NCBI GenBank assembly: GCA_003116995.1
Contig: BDSL01000087.1
Coordinates: 268,001-332,000, forward strand
Direction: 5' to 3'
Length of the DNA stretch: 64,000 bases
Origin: Yamagishiella unicocca
Lineage: Eukaryota; Chlorophyta; Chlorophyceae; Chlamydomonadales; Volvocaceae
The notes under the pieces are model-generated. The model saw only the letters and a program-made list of their open reading frames with translations, did no database searches and was not told the DNA's origin. Shown one piece after another: positions 34,346 through 47,400 of this stretch; positions within the stretch are counted from its first letter, which is position 1, and the number at the start of each line of letters is the position of its first letter. The translations under genes were made by a program, and so were the position numbers.

Positions 34346-35472
34346 CCCCGCGGTGCAGACCGGAAACCTTAGATACCTCACCACATAATAAATAAGGTGT
34401 TGCCGTGTTCTTACGTAAGCCCGGGCGAGTCATGGGCGGCCACGGCGACAACATCTCAGGGGGGCCTTACTTGCACCAACAACAGACCCACACGGGCCAG
34501 CGGCCGGCGAACTCCAGCGGGGGCAGCTACCGGGCGACCATGCCGCACCGCGACCACGCGATTGCCCGACCTGAGGCCAGGCATTTCCGCCAGGTGCTCC
34601 TCTCGCACACCGGCCATCGCAAAAGAAAGCAACAGGGTAATGCCGGCGAGGGGACACAAGGGTGGCGTATCCGATGTTGCATGATACTACCGCCGCCACC
34701 GGCATGCTAAGCCAACGAAAGCACGCGCCCGGCCCCAGCCTCGAAAAGGCGGTGCCAGGGAGCGGACTGGTGGCTAGCATATGACAGTCATGGATCCACG
34801 AGCGGCACGCCGATGTAACGCAAATATCTGCGAAGACACACATCCATTACCGCCGCTGCATACCCGTTCTTCATTTGCGACATTCGCGCAGACGCAGCAG
34901 GATACGACTTCACCACTGCAACATACCGCGTGCGTACGCCCTTCCATTCACGCACACTACCGGTAACCAATAATAACACGACCATCTGCTTCATTAAAGA
35001 GATGGGACGCCCGTAGCAATGAACGAATACTACTGGACAGTCGGACAAGTCGCCCGCGCGGAGTACGATGTCGGCACTTCATAGTCGTCCGTAATATGTT
35101 GTACTGCCAATCCCACTCCATACCAGTGATTCATAAAGTACTTGGCAAATCAACTTGTTTCCACTCGCCAAAATCCTATGCGGTGCGGCTTAAGCTGCGA
35201 CGGCGTACTGCCACGCGCCCACCCGAGTGTGTTAGCAGCAGTTGCTTAAGCGCGTTGCCACGCACCCATAACGACCGTGCCTGGCTTATGCAATGCTTAG
35301 GCATGCAAAGTGAGTTCACACAGAGTCCGTTCATGGAGGCCAAAACATGAAGCTCATGCATTGACAGTATACAGGGGCAAGAGGCGCCGTTACTGCGCCG
35401 TTGTGCGACAGTTCTTTCACCACACGAGTATTTTTATTCAACAGCATACACGATTACCTCTAAACCTCGCAG

Positions 35473-38400
35473 GGACATTGGTGGCGCTGTTACTCTTTGG
35501 CGCAGCGGTGTCGCGGTGCGGGGCCCTGAAGGTAGGCCCGGTCGGTGAGATGTCGCAGGAGTAAAATGCAAGTCCTAGGTTTTCATCCGAGCTCCATCGA
35601 CCAGAATTACTAGCAGGCTGCTGCCGCCTGCTGGGCCCCGCAAAACACGCCGGTAGATAGGGCGCAGTTGAAAAGCTCTTGCGTGTTGGAACCCCTCCTC
35701 GCGCCCAGTTCAGTGGGGGCAAGGAGGAGGAGCAAGGGGCTTCGGACCTTCAAACTCATTGATTGGCAGTCAACTTGTTGGGTACATTGGCGATAACAAG
35801 GATGTTCCAATGGACGCATCCGGCCTTGAACGCTTACTTGCCCAGCAACCGTGCATTATTCCCGTTTTTCCCATTCGTCCCCCCGCCCCGTCCCCACGTG
35901 AACCAGTTGCCTGCCTTCAATGAGCAGCAGTTGTCGGTCGATGAGCTGCTGTCAACGCAGGGCAGTCTGCCCATGGGCGTGCTGACGCTGGTACCACCGG
36001 CTAATGGGGCCTTTGAAGGCGGTGCAATGTCGGCAGGTCTGCCGACGGGAACGTCCTCATTCACCTTGAGCGGCCTGGGCAGCTTCCTGCCCCCTCAGAT
36101 GCTGGATGGCCGCTCAGACGGATATTGGGACCTTTCAGGTTTCCATGGGGATGAGAAGGTCGCCATTGTGTATATCAACGATTTTGGCAGCGCTGATTCC
36201 GGCGATGACTTCGGCGCCGGCGACGGCTTTGGCAGCGCTGATTCCGGTGACGGCTTTGGCAGCGCTGATTCCGGTGATGGCTTTGGCAGCGCTGATTCTG
36301 GTGATGCCTTTGGTACCGGTGATAGCTTTGGAAGCGCTGATTCCGGTGATGCCTTTGGCAGCGCTGATTCCGCCGGTGATGGCTTTGGCAGCGCTGATCC
36401 CGGTGATGGCTTTGGTACCAGCGATGGCTTTGACAGCACTAATTCCGGTTATGGCTTTGGCAGCGCTGACTCCGGTGATGGCTTTGGCAGCGCTGATTCC
36501 GGTGATGGCTTTGGTACCAGCGACGGCTTTGGCAGCTCAGACTCCAGTGATGGTTTTGGCAGCGCTGATTCCGATAATCACTTTGGCAGCGCTGATTCCG
36601 GCGATGGCTTTGGCACCGACGAGCCTCGAGATAGATTTGTTGCAGTTTCTCCAGCTACTCCCTCCGAAGTGCAAGGAAGCGGCGATGTGGCGACTAGAAC
36701 ACCGATCCCGCCGCTCGGCGCCCCGGCTGCCCCTTCTCCTCCTCCTCTTCCGCCTCCTCGGCCTTCCCCGGATCCGCCTCACACGGTCCTCAACTGGTTG
36801 CCTATTGCAGATCAGCTGCAGGCAAGCCACCCGGCTATAGAGTTGAAACCAGGTAGGCAGGTGATCTCTGCTGTCGTCGGCGTGCGGCAGCCAGGGTGCC
36901 GGCGGTGCTCCTCCAGCAGAGCAAAGTAGTAGTAACTGTTTCAGTTTGTTCCAGACCAGAAGGTAGAACCATCGGGCAAATTGTGGTATGCTTGTGAGAG
37001 CTTCCGGTGGCGCGAGCGTATAGGGTGTACTGACACCCTCACCGCCCCGCCCCCTTAACACACGCAAGGCCTAGCGCCAGCGTAACCTTATTATTATTAT
37101 TATTATTCTTGTGAGAGCTGGGCCTTATTGCAGTGGCAGAAGGTGCCCGCCCGGTATATGGGCATTTGTTAGGGCACTAGTGGTAGTGTAGGGAAACGGG
37201 AGGGGCTAAGGGTGGGGTAAATACGCTGACCCAGCCACCTCCTGTCCGCACCTGGTTTGATGGACCCCGTTTGGGGCGATCCTGCTAGATAAATATAGTG
37301 TACACGTTGGACTGGAATGACACAAGGCAAAAGGCAACAACATTTCCATGATTTCAATGTACACGTAGAAGGGGCAGCACGTGAAGTGTATGGTAGGCAT
37401 TGCAGCCAGGCAGGAAGCCTTTAGTGCAATGCATGGCAGTTGTTGCCAGGTAGAGCGATGCAAAAGAGGCTATTCTTATCCCACACCACCTGTCCGCAGG
37501 TCAGGACCTCACGTTGACATCGCTGTCCCTCATCCTATTGGGTATTGACCAAGCAATGGGCCCTCTGTCCGGCCTGACGCTGGCGCTGATGTCACCTTGG
37601 AGGTTAATCCGTATCCCTGCGGGCGCGATTCTGCGCCTTATCGATGTCACCCTGGTGTTATCCCCTGGCGGGCTCCGTAAAATGCTGGGTCAGATGTGTG
37701 GCCGTATGGATACCTGGCCGTACAGTCCCGGGGTGACGGTGGAGTATGGAGTCATCCGGATATCCAGCTGGATATCCACAGCCCCAGGGGAGGATGGCGC
37801 CCTGGGCGCCGGCGGGGAGGTGCAGTGGAGCAACGTCACGCTGACGTGCCTGGGGAACGGCCTGTTTACACCACTGCCGCCATGTGCGGCTGGCACTATC
37901 AGCAGTGAAGAGGGGCTGCAGCTGAGCTCCAAAGTGCAGAACCTGCTATATGACTGCACGGCTGCAGTGTTCATCAGCATACCTGCAGACGTGAAGCTTC
38001 CAGCTGATGGCAGCTGGCAAAAGGTATGTTGTCTGGGCGGGTCAGAAATGGAGGCGGAGGCAGCAGGTGGAGGCGTGTGGCTGGAAGTCCGGGTGGAGGG
38101 TGCGTCGTTATCTGTCCGTGCTCGCCTACCCACCTTGCACTGCTGCTAGCTAATAATCAGCTACTGCTGTATGCCCTATCTATCCGCCACCCGTTACAGC
38201 AGTGAATGCTGAGGTGGAATAGGCCCCTCAAGCTGCCGTGTATCAACCTGTGTATGTGCTGCGGGTGCTTCCCAACGCAACCACCAGGATTGCCTTTTCC
38301 GAACGAAAGAATGGCAGCCTTGCAACGTTACAAGCATACTGGGGCTTACTGTGTGGCCAGCTCCTTGCTGTTGGTCCTAGTTGCACAGCGCGCCGCCCTG

Positions 38401-41400
38401 AAAGGAAAACCCACACCCGCAGCAGCTGCTGAATCTAGATCCCAACAATCCCAACACACCTGATATCCCTCAGCTGGCCTGGCAGCGGCTCCATACCGTA
38501 CCCACGTGATATCAACGCTAATAAGTAATTAATTACTCGGAAAAAAGTGCACTTTCGCGCAAATTAAATAAATGCCTTAGCGGCCTGCGCGATGGAAAAA
38601 AATAATACCCCGAGAGGCCTGCGCGAATCTGTAAATTAACCCTACCCACTCCTACCCTGCCCAGCCATCCGCGCCCCAAACCGGGGGGCCGGGGAGGAGG
38701 AGGAGGAGGAGGAGGACATTGAGTCGTAGAACAGATACCTTCTTCGAGCTACGGTAATGATATTGATATCAGCGGTTCAGAAGTTCGCGAGAGCTGTCGT
38801 CTTGATTGCCTATCAGATTTACTTGGGGTAGCGATTGTGCCGCTCATACGGTACAGTATCGTTTGCAGACATTCTAGAATGCATTGCTAGCTTCTGGGAA
38901 AGACGCGAGCGTGCGGCTCGCACGAGTTCCGTACGGCGCGAGAGTTTATTTAAACTACATAGACATTCCGCCATTCCCGTCTTCCTACTAGCATGCATGA
39001 TTCCTTTGCGCGAAACATCATCTTTTACGCTGCGCGAAACTAAAAGATATACCCTACAGCACTGCGCGAACTGAAAAATAATACCTCAAGACACCTGCGC
39101 GAATTAAAAATTAATTCGAAATTTTTGCCCTGCGCGGTGATCAGGCACGCGTACGGTAATAATGCCGCTGTTGCTTGCGTGGTCTGCACTGCCCCAACCA
39201 CGCATCTGCTTGCCTGTCTGCCTGGGCCTGTCTCAGGCCCGCACACATGCATGTACCGCCGCCTGATCTATCTCACCAACTGCCCGCTTTGCCTTTGGGA
39301 TGCAGGTGACCTTGTTTGAAGGAAAGATATTGGTGCTGCGGGGTGACCCGGCCCGCAGCCCCACCCTGGATCTGTCGGGTCTGGCTAGTGCATGGGGTTT
39401 GCCGTATGTTGGCAACAGTGCCTCTCTGTCCTTGATGTGGGAAAAATTGGGGACAGTCACGGTCGCATGGATGTACGACCTCACACTCGTCAACCTGCCA
39501 TATTCCACACAGCCTAAGGGTGCGATGAGCTTGTTATCCTCGGCGATATCAAGCTTCGATGTCTTCAGGTGAGGAAGCCCTGCAGCACCGATAATGGGGC
39601 GCTGCTGCATCCTTTGCGAGGTACGGCAGTCGCTCTCGCTCCTGGCAGTCACTCTCCCGTCATTGCACGGTGGGTGCGTGAATGCTTTCCTGAACGCGCA
39701 GGGGTGAGCAAATACCTGGCAGCTCGCCAGCAGTGGCGCAGCTAATGCTCGTCCGCTGCACACTGGTCGTACCAGATCAGGAGCTGGCATTCTTGGCGGG
39801 GGCTGTGGGTCGCAACAGCAATGATGTGTGGACAGAGGAAGAATTGCCGGGCGGGTTCGAAATCCAGCTACAGGTGGGTTGGTTGAGTGCCCTGTATATC
39901 ACATCTACAAAAGCTCGTCGTCGTGCGGGCGTTCAAGAACGCACGAGCCTAGACGGTGCCTTTTGGCTGTGAGTGGTTGTGCTTTTAGCACGCACGGAGC
40001 CTTTGGGCGAACTTCTAGGGGGCAATGGACATAAGAGAAAACAATAAACTCAACTGGGATCAATCTCATCACCTCCTCTTTTACGCCGTTGTCGCGTAAG
40101 GGTCGTTTGATGCTTGTCCCAGAATCGACTCAAGTAAAGGGCTACCGCCAATGGTGGAGCCTCTAACATAATAGACAGCATACAGCCCAGAGCACAGAGA
40201 ATGCTCAAATGCCAGTCGGATGTCGGCGTAGTTGTCGCATTCCATAAAAAAACATGTAGTTCGTCTTCGGCAGTGTTGCTTGCAGCACAGCACCTACAGT
40301 GTCGCTAAGATCTGGCTCGTCCCTGGGGTCGGTTGACCTCAAGGTCCCAGCATCCAAGTCTAACGAAACCTCATAAGGGACTGGTGCAATTCCACGAGGC
40401 ATAACCTCATTAGCATGTTGGAGCCACATAACCGGCTCCCCATCCTCATGGGCTAGTCCCATCCATTGACGGTAACGGCAAGTCTTGACCCCACTCACTT
40501 CATTATAACACCTCGGGCCACCCGTAATGCCATTGGGGCTAAGCCACCGAGCATCTAGTCGATCAGCAAACCTACTGAGCAGCTGTTCAATAGGCAGCTT
40601 GAGTGTGGAATAATAATCAACAACAGGGACCGAATAAAAAGGTGTGGAAAAAGGCGCGAGTAGTCGTACACATGTCGGCGAGTCGCATCTCCGACACGCC
40701 GAATATGCTCCTCAGACGAAGGTCCGAAACAGGAATAAATTAATTGTAAATGGCTAAGCACTAAAACGGCAGCCATAACGCGAATCCTACAATTACGCCT
40801 ATTGCTTGGCGTGTCAAAGCCGTTGAAGCGTACATGTCATGGACGGAGGTAATCGTGCGCCCCGCCCCCTCGAAAGCTGGTGTCGTACGTACGTATTCCG
40901 GCGGTAGCACTATATATGCGCCCAGCCACCCTGGCGCCATGCGAGAACCTATCCTCAGATGGGTGCGGCAGCGGAGGGGCAGTGACAGGGAGGCAGGAGC
41001 GAGGGTGCCCGAGCGAGGCGGTCCAGCACATCATCGGTCATCACCACGTACTAAGCAGCACTACTTCGATTGCAGCCCTTCGGTGATATGGGCCCACCCT
41101 TTATTTGCCGTACGGCCTCCAGCGACACTCACACCTACCTGTATGTCCAACCAAAACCGACTCACGCACCTCCCCATGTAACCGTCCCCGGCGGAGCAGC
41201 CTTCGAACGGCTCACCAGCAGCAGACGCAGCTGCAGGTCGGCTGGCGCTGGAATACATGCGGCTACTGTCCGAGGTAGGTCATACAAGCAATTGGGTGGC
41301 TGGAGGCTGTCGACCTGCTTGATTGCCTGCTCGCCTGCCTGTCTCCCGCTTGCGCGGCCCCAACTCCTCAGACACTCGCCTCACATACCTGCCTGCCACC

Positions 41401-44400
41401 CTGCGTCTTTCCCAATGTCGCGCCTGACTGCCACTATCTGCTCACTTTTGCGGTTTTTCGCATGATCGACTTCACATCCATCAGATACCATCTGCATAAG
41501 CGATAAGCGATGCTCTCCTTTGCAAGGCATGCCTAGCGGCACCCTGCCTGTCCGCACCCTCCCTGGTGCACCACAGGTCATCCTATCGAACGCCACGTTG
41601 TTGTCCACCAGCAGCTACGCCCAGCTGCCCGGCGCCGTCCCGCTGTTGCCCGGCTCGCTGCTGTGGCTGCCGCAGCTGCTGGTCGACTACCAGCAGGATC
41701 AGCAGACGGTGAAGGAGTGGGTAGGTGGCTGATGCATGCAATTATAGCCCAAGGCCGCGTCCTGAGGGCGGCGGCGTGGATGGATGGGTGGGTGGTTTCT
41801 CTCCAGTGCCAACCATTGGCTGCTGCTGCCCGTTTCTGCACATGTGCATGCATACAGGGTCCAGGAGGCCTGGCTGTCGAGCCCGGACTCCAGCAGGCGC
41901 TGCTTGACCTGTCATCGTGCGGCAATCGACCTGGCCGAAACCGTACAAGATTATTGATTGGAAGGTGCGTCCATGCATGCGGCCACCCTTGCTCCACAAT
42001 GGTTGCAGTTGGCGCGTGGGACGGAGGGTTGGATGCCGGGCATCCCTGTTGAGGTTCTACAGTTGGGTACTGCAGTTGGGTACTGCAGTTGGATGGGTAC
42101 TGCGGTTGGGTACTGCAGTTGCTTGGATACTGCAGTTGGATAACTCCGGTTGGATAATTGCGGTTGGATAACGGAGTTTGGATAACCACAGTTGCATACA
42201 TACCGCAGTTGCATATATACTGCAGATGGGTACTGCAGTTGAATACTGCGGCTGGATAACTGCAGCCCAAGACTGCAGTTGGATACTGCGGCAGTTGAAT
42301 ACTGCAGTTGGATACTGCAGTTGGATGGATACTGCGGTTAAATACTGCAGCTGGGTACTGCAGCTGGATACGTTCGATAATGCAGTTGAATACCAGCATC
42401 CTTACTGAGACACATATCACAGTCAACTTGGGGCGGGGGCTTGGTTACTTAAATGCAGGTTTGGACGTGTGGGCCATTTATCCATGATGGGTTGCTACAG
42501 TAACTTGCTGTTGCAAGCAGAGCGCAGGACGTATTACCTAGTTAGGTATAGGGGGAACCGGGATGCTCACAAGCTGTGACCCCAGCTTAAGGCCCGCACT
42601 ACATCTTTGAGCGCACAGCAATTGACATCCTCACTGGGTGTTGCACTTGGCTCGGGTGCCCATCAGGGCGAGCATGACCCAGCCCAGGCGACGACAGTAC
42701 GTATCCACTCCTGCCACCAGCACGTTATCAAGCGGTTTTCCATACAATAATACAGTCCGTGCAACCCACCTACCACAGGCGTGACGATGATACTGTCCCC
42801 TCGCTGGATTTGAGCAGCCTAGAGACCTTTGATATCTCTGGCGGCGGGCCCCTAGCGGCGGCCGACACATGCATCATCGACACCTATCCAGAGGACCTGG
42901 CCGGTGGCCGCATTTTCACAGACCTCAAGGTAGGTGCGCGCTATCTGCAGCAGAAGCAGGAACGGCAACACGCACACGCATGCACTCGACAGCATGAAAA
43001 GCAGCAGAGGGCAGCACAGTAACGGGCAGTGCGTGGAGTTGCACGGCCTGCATGATGCACATATTTATCATGCAGTATGAGTACAGTACTGCTGCCATTC
43101 CGTCCTCCATGCATTCAGAACCCGAACAAGCCAGATGTACGACCACTTAATAATCGTAAGGGCTGTGAACTGGTCTGCCGTACATGTTCGTTTCTTCCAG
43201 GGTACTGTCAATTGCTTCAGGCTGGTGAGGCCCATCATGCTCCGAAACCTGGTTATGTACAATCTGGCACCGGGCGGTGTGTACCCGCTCGACGGTCAGA
43301 TCTACATCGATGGATATCCCGTACCCTTGCCTCAACCGGAAGGGTCGGATGCGCCCTGGACCAACAGCTCCCTGCCTCTGTGGTTCTTCAGCTGCGCGAG
43401 GTGTGACAGCACCAGGGATGGAGGTAGAGGCAGTAGCAGGGATGGAGGTAGAGGCAGTAGCTGGTATTTCCCTGCCTGCTGCCCCTCAGCTAAACCCACT
43501 TACAGCGCCTGCTGGATGTATTTGTGCTCACACACCCTGCCTCTCACCATGTGCAGGTCGGAGGCGGCCCTCCAGTACCGCCCCACACCCTCCGAGCTGG
43601 CGGCTTTTCTTCCGAGCCTGAGCAGTGTTGGCAGCAGTGATGGGCTTGTTCAGTTGCCACCCCGCCTTGTGCTGGAAAACGTGACCCTGGTGGTTCAGGA
43701 GCCGGAGTGGCGGGCGCTGGTCGCAGCAGTGCTGCTGCAGCACGCACCTCGTGCCATGTCAGAAGCACAGCAGTGGCAGCAGGCGGATGACAGGCCTAGT
43801 AATCAGGACATACCTGGTGATCAGGAGGAGGTGCTGGCAGCCCAAAGCGATGACTTCGCTGCCGACATGGTGGTGGCCATTGGCGTGCCCCCGGACGCGC
43901 CAATATACCCAGATATCCCTCAATCACCTCCGACACCGCCTGCACCACCGCCGAGGCCGCCAGCACCGCCCCCCTCGCCCCCTTTTTCGGGCACCACGCG
44001 AGCTGCCTTGCTTGCCTTCGCTGCATCATCCCAGGTAAGCGCCAATCAAGTGCACTCTTTGTTAAGAAGAAATACTAGCTAACCCATCTCTTCAAGGTAG
44101 GAAAGCTACTGTTCGTTGCCAGGCCTTACTTGTTCCATGGCCAGTGCCAAGCAAACAGTCTGCAGTAACGGAATCACCACGTTGTTTCGCACATCTTGTG
44201 CAGCCGCTGTCGTACGATTACGATGCAGGAGTGCTGGTGTTGGCGGTTGCGAGGCACTACGGCTGGACAGGCACTAATGTAACGATCACGTACCAGCTGC
44301 CACCCGACGCACCACCTAGTGCATTGCTCCTGTCATACCCTGACATCATCCTGCCGTACAAGGAGCTCGCAGGTAAGGGGCATAGACCACCACAACAGCA

Positions 44401-47400
44401 GCCGAGAAGAGAAAGCCAGCCGTCCCCGGCCGCTTCCCTCCTCAATCAAATGCACGGACCTGTTACTGGTTGCCAAGAGTGGGTGAGCACCCTCCCTCAC
44501 CCACCCAGCCAAACTTATCCAATCATGCCTTGAGCAACCCTGCCCTGCCCAAACCGACGTGTAGATCTGCGCATCGACTTTGAAGCGGGCTTTGCACCCA
44601 GGGCCTCGACTTACCGGCCAGCTGCAGGCGACCCGCTGCAGTCACCTGAGTCCCACAATGATGACGCCGATCGTGACGTTCCAGCCTATAACGACGCCAT
44701 CCCTTCAGATCCACCTCCCCCTACCCAAAAACGTACAGCCAACCCTGTCTACGAGAAGCCCCAGCAGCCCCAGCAGGGTACAGTCCCGGCCAACATCTTA
44801 CCAAGCCACCAAGGTCGGCCAGCCTGGGTGATCCCAGTTGTGAGCGCCGGGGCAGCGCTGGCCAGTGCCGCACTGCTGGCAGCAGTCATTTTTGGACTTG
44901 TCATGGCGTACCGCCACAGATCGCGACGCAAGATGCACAGCAGTGCTTGGTTTGATGATGTGATGATGGAAGGACTTCCCAATGACCTGGTTATCGGATG
45001 CAGCGAGGAAAGCAACTGCATTATAAGTGACATGGGCCGTGCATCACCACAGTCGGCCCAAGTGCGCATCGACATGTCGCCCAATGGAGACGGAGACGAG
45101 GCGTCTGTGGCGAAGGTCCCTGGCATCACTTTTGTGAGACCTGAAAGCATGACTAGCTCATCGGCCGATGCCAGCACTCGGATAGCGGGCAGCAGCGCCC
45201 CCACCTCAGCAGTGGCCATGATGGCGCAAGGTGCAGGGGGCGCCAGAAATGAGGCCAGAAAGGTACGTGTATTTGCCAGGGACCGTAGCTCCAGCCAGCG
45301 ACACATAGGGAGGTAAAACCCTCCCTGGATGCCCCATCATTCCTAGCTGGGCGGCTGGCAGGCGGTCCAAGTGGCAACGATCCGTTCGGCTCCGCTTGAC
45401 TCGCAGCATGAGCTGCAGCAACCACCACCATCACGGCAGCAGGGAACTGATGGAGGCGACGCCAGCACAGTTGGTGGTTCGCATGTGGCCATTACGACAG
45501 GGACCGCCGGGGGCCTTGGCAGTGATGAAGCCCGCGTTCGGAACTCTGGTGATGAGCCATCCTACATGTCAGGCATACTCGTAAGCTACTTCAAGTGTGT
45601 AACCGTGATCCTGGTCCATGTGCGCGCCCTATCTAGGGGTTCCGTCTGCCACCGCAACCAGCAGCAGCTCATCATTAAAAAGGTCGCGGTTTATTTCTGT
45701 GCCCGCTGAGTCACCATTTGCCCCAGTACCCAGGGCGATATGTTGTGCTCCTTGTAAAACAGGGGGCCCTGCTAGCGCAAGGGATGGGAATCCAGGTGAA
45801 GGGGAACTGTCCACGTGGCCCTGGTAACATGGCCCTGGTCGCAAGGCCCTTCAGCAACCAGGCAGCGCCTGGGAGACTGGGTGTGCTCGCAACCTCCGTC
45901 ATCCTTCGCTTTTCCCGCCCCGTGCTGCACTGCTGTGCACAACTCCCGCCTCGTCCCGTCCCGTCCCTCCCTATACACGCTGCCTGACCCATCAGTCATT
46001 TCTGAGCTGGGCACGGAGCAGGAAGAGGGTTGCTGGGTGTCACAATAATGTTGGCAGCCTTAGCCCTGGCTTCGCAGCCGCCTTGAACGATTGGCTTTTA
46101 ACCACCATGTCCAACCGGGTCGAGTTCCAAGATGACATGAACAGAGCCATCCAGACTCTGGGGGTAAGGCGGGCTGGTGGCGGGGCACGTCTGCCCCAAC
46201 AAAGGTGTCGGATACGCACGTGGTCTGTCCAATGCCAGGAAAGGAACAGATGACGTCGGCTGCCCCAACCCCTGGGATACAGATAACACTGACATTAGGA
46301 GCAGTGGCGAGACGGATGGAGAATATACATCCCCCCGTGATGGAGACTGTTGACATCATGCCGCGCTCTGCACCCTCTGTCGCGCGCTGGACTTCAGGCC
46401 GAGCTAGGAGACCCCGAGCTGCACGTGGACTCTGTGCTCGGACACGGCGCGTGTGGAGTGGTGTATCGGGGCACGTGGCGGAGGCTGCCAGTGGCGATCA
46501 AGACGCTGGTGGTATCGGCTGAGGCACTGGGGAGCGGGGATGGTGTCGCCCGGCACCGCGCCGTGCTTGAGGCCGCCATATCAATTAGCCTGATACATGT
46601 CAACGTCGTGGGTAAGCGTTGTGGGTGGGTGGAATTTATTAGCACGCTACGCATGAGCATTTTTTGTATGATCAGGCGGCTGCCCTCGGGAAGTTCGTTG
46701 ATGTATAGCATTACCTCGATTGACAAACACTTGTACAATTCATGTTCCTTAAGCAGCGAGTCATAGCAGCAACACGTGAGGGTAAAAGGGTCACAGCATT
46801 CTGTGCACGGAATGCCCCATTCGCATGACCGGACCGACCCGGCCGGTAGCCATCTGGTGTAATCAATGTATGTGGCCCCCCGAAACACGGGCACATGTAG
46901 CACATGCTCCCGAACCCCACCTTTGAGATGTCGCGCGCGCTACTTGCGTGCTCTCTTGCTTGTTGAAAGCGTCCGCAAATCATTCACCCTGCCTCCGTCG
47001 GCGATGACCGCACTCTTGCTGTGCCCACCGCCATCCCGCCCACCCACGACAGCGACATATTCCTACGACCTGAGGCCTCTCGTACAGAAGCCGTCAGTTT
47101 CAGAGGGTGTCAGCACAGGCGGCACAGGCGGCACAGAAGGCTCCAATCTGGGGGTTTCGGAGCTCGGCCAGCAGCCTGAGGTGTGCGAGGCATTCAAGGT
47201 GTACATCATCCAGGAGCTCTGCGACGGTGGCACTCTGCACCAACTGCTGGGTGGGTGCTGGCTGCGTGGGTGAATGGGGCCGGTTGTGAAAGCACTTGTT
47301 GAATAATCGGATGCAGCTTGAATCGTGGGCTGGGCTGCGGGTCATACATGCAATTGTGGCTCGTGACTGTGCACCATCTCGACAGCCAAGCCGACTGACA

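Noticed and set aside
35310..35472. Upstream extension of the first listed exon of kinase copy 1 to a GTG
   Set aside because: The same frame in copy 2 has a TAA, and a good acceptor (CCTCGCAG) precedes the shared hydrophobic segment in both.
41070..41199. Longer version of the small exon at 41200 in kinase copy 1
   Set aside because: The longer frame is open in copy 2 but shifted by indels in copy 1; only the last 75 nt agree in both, so I kept the shorter exon.
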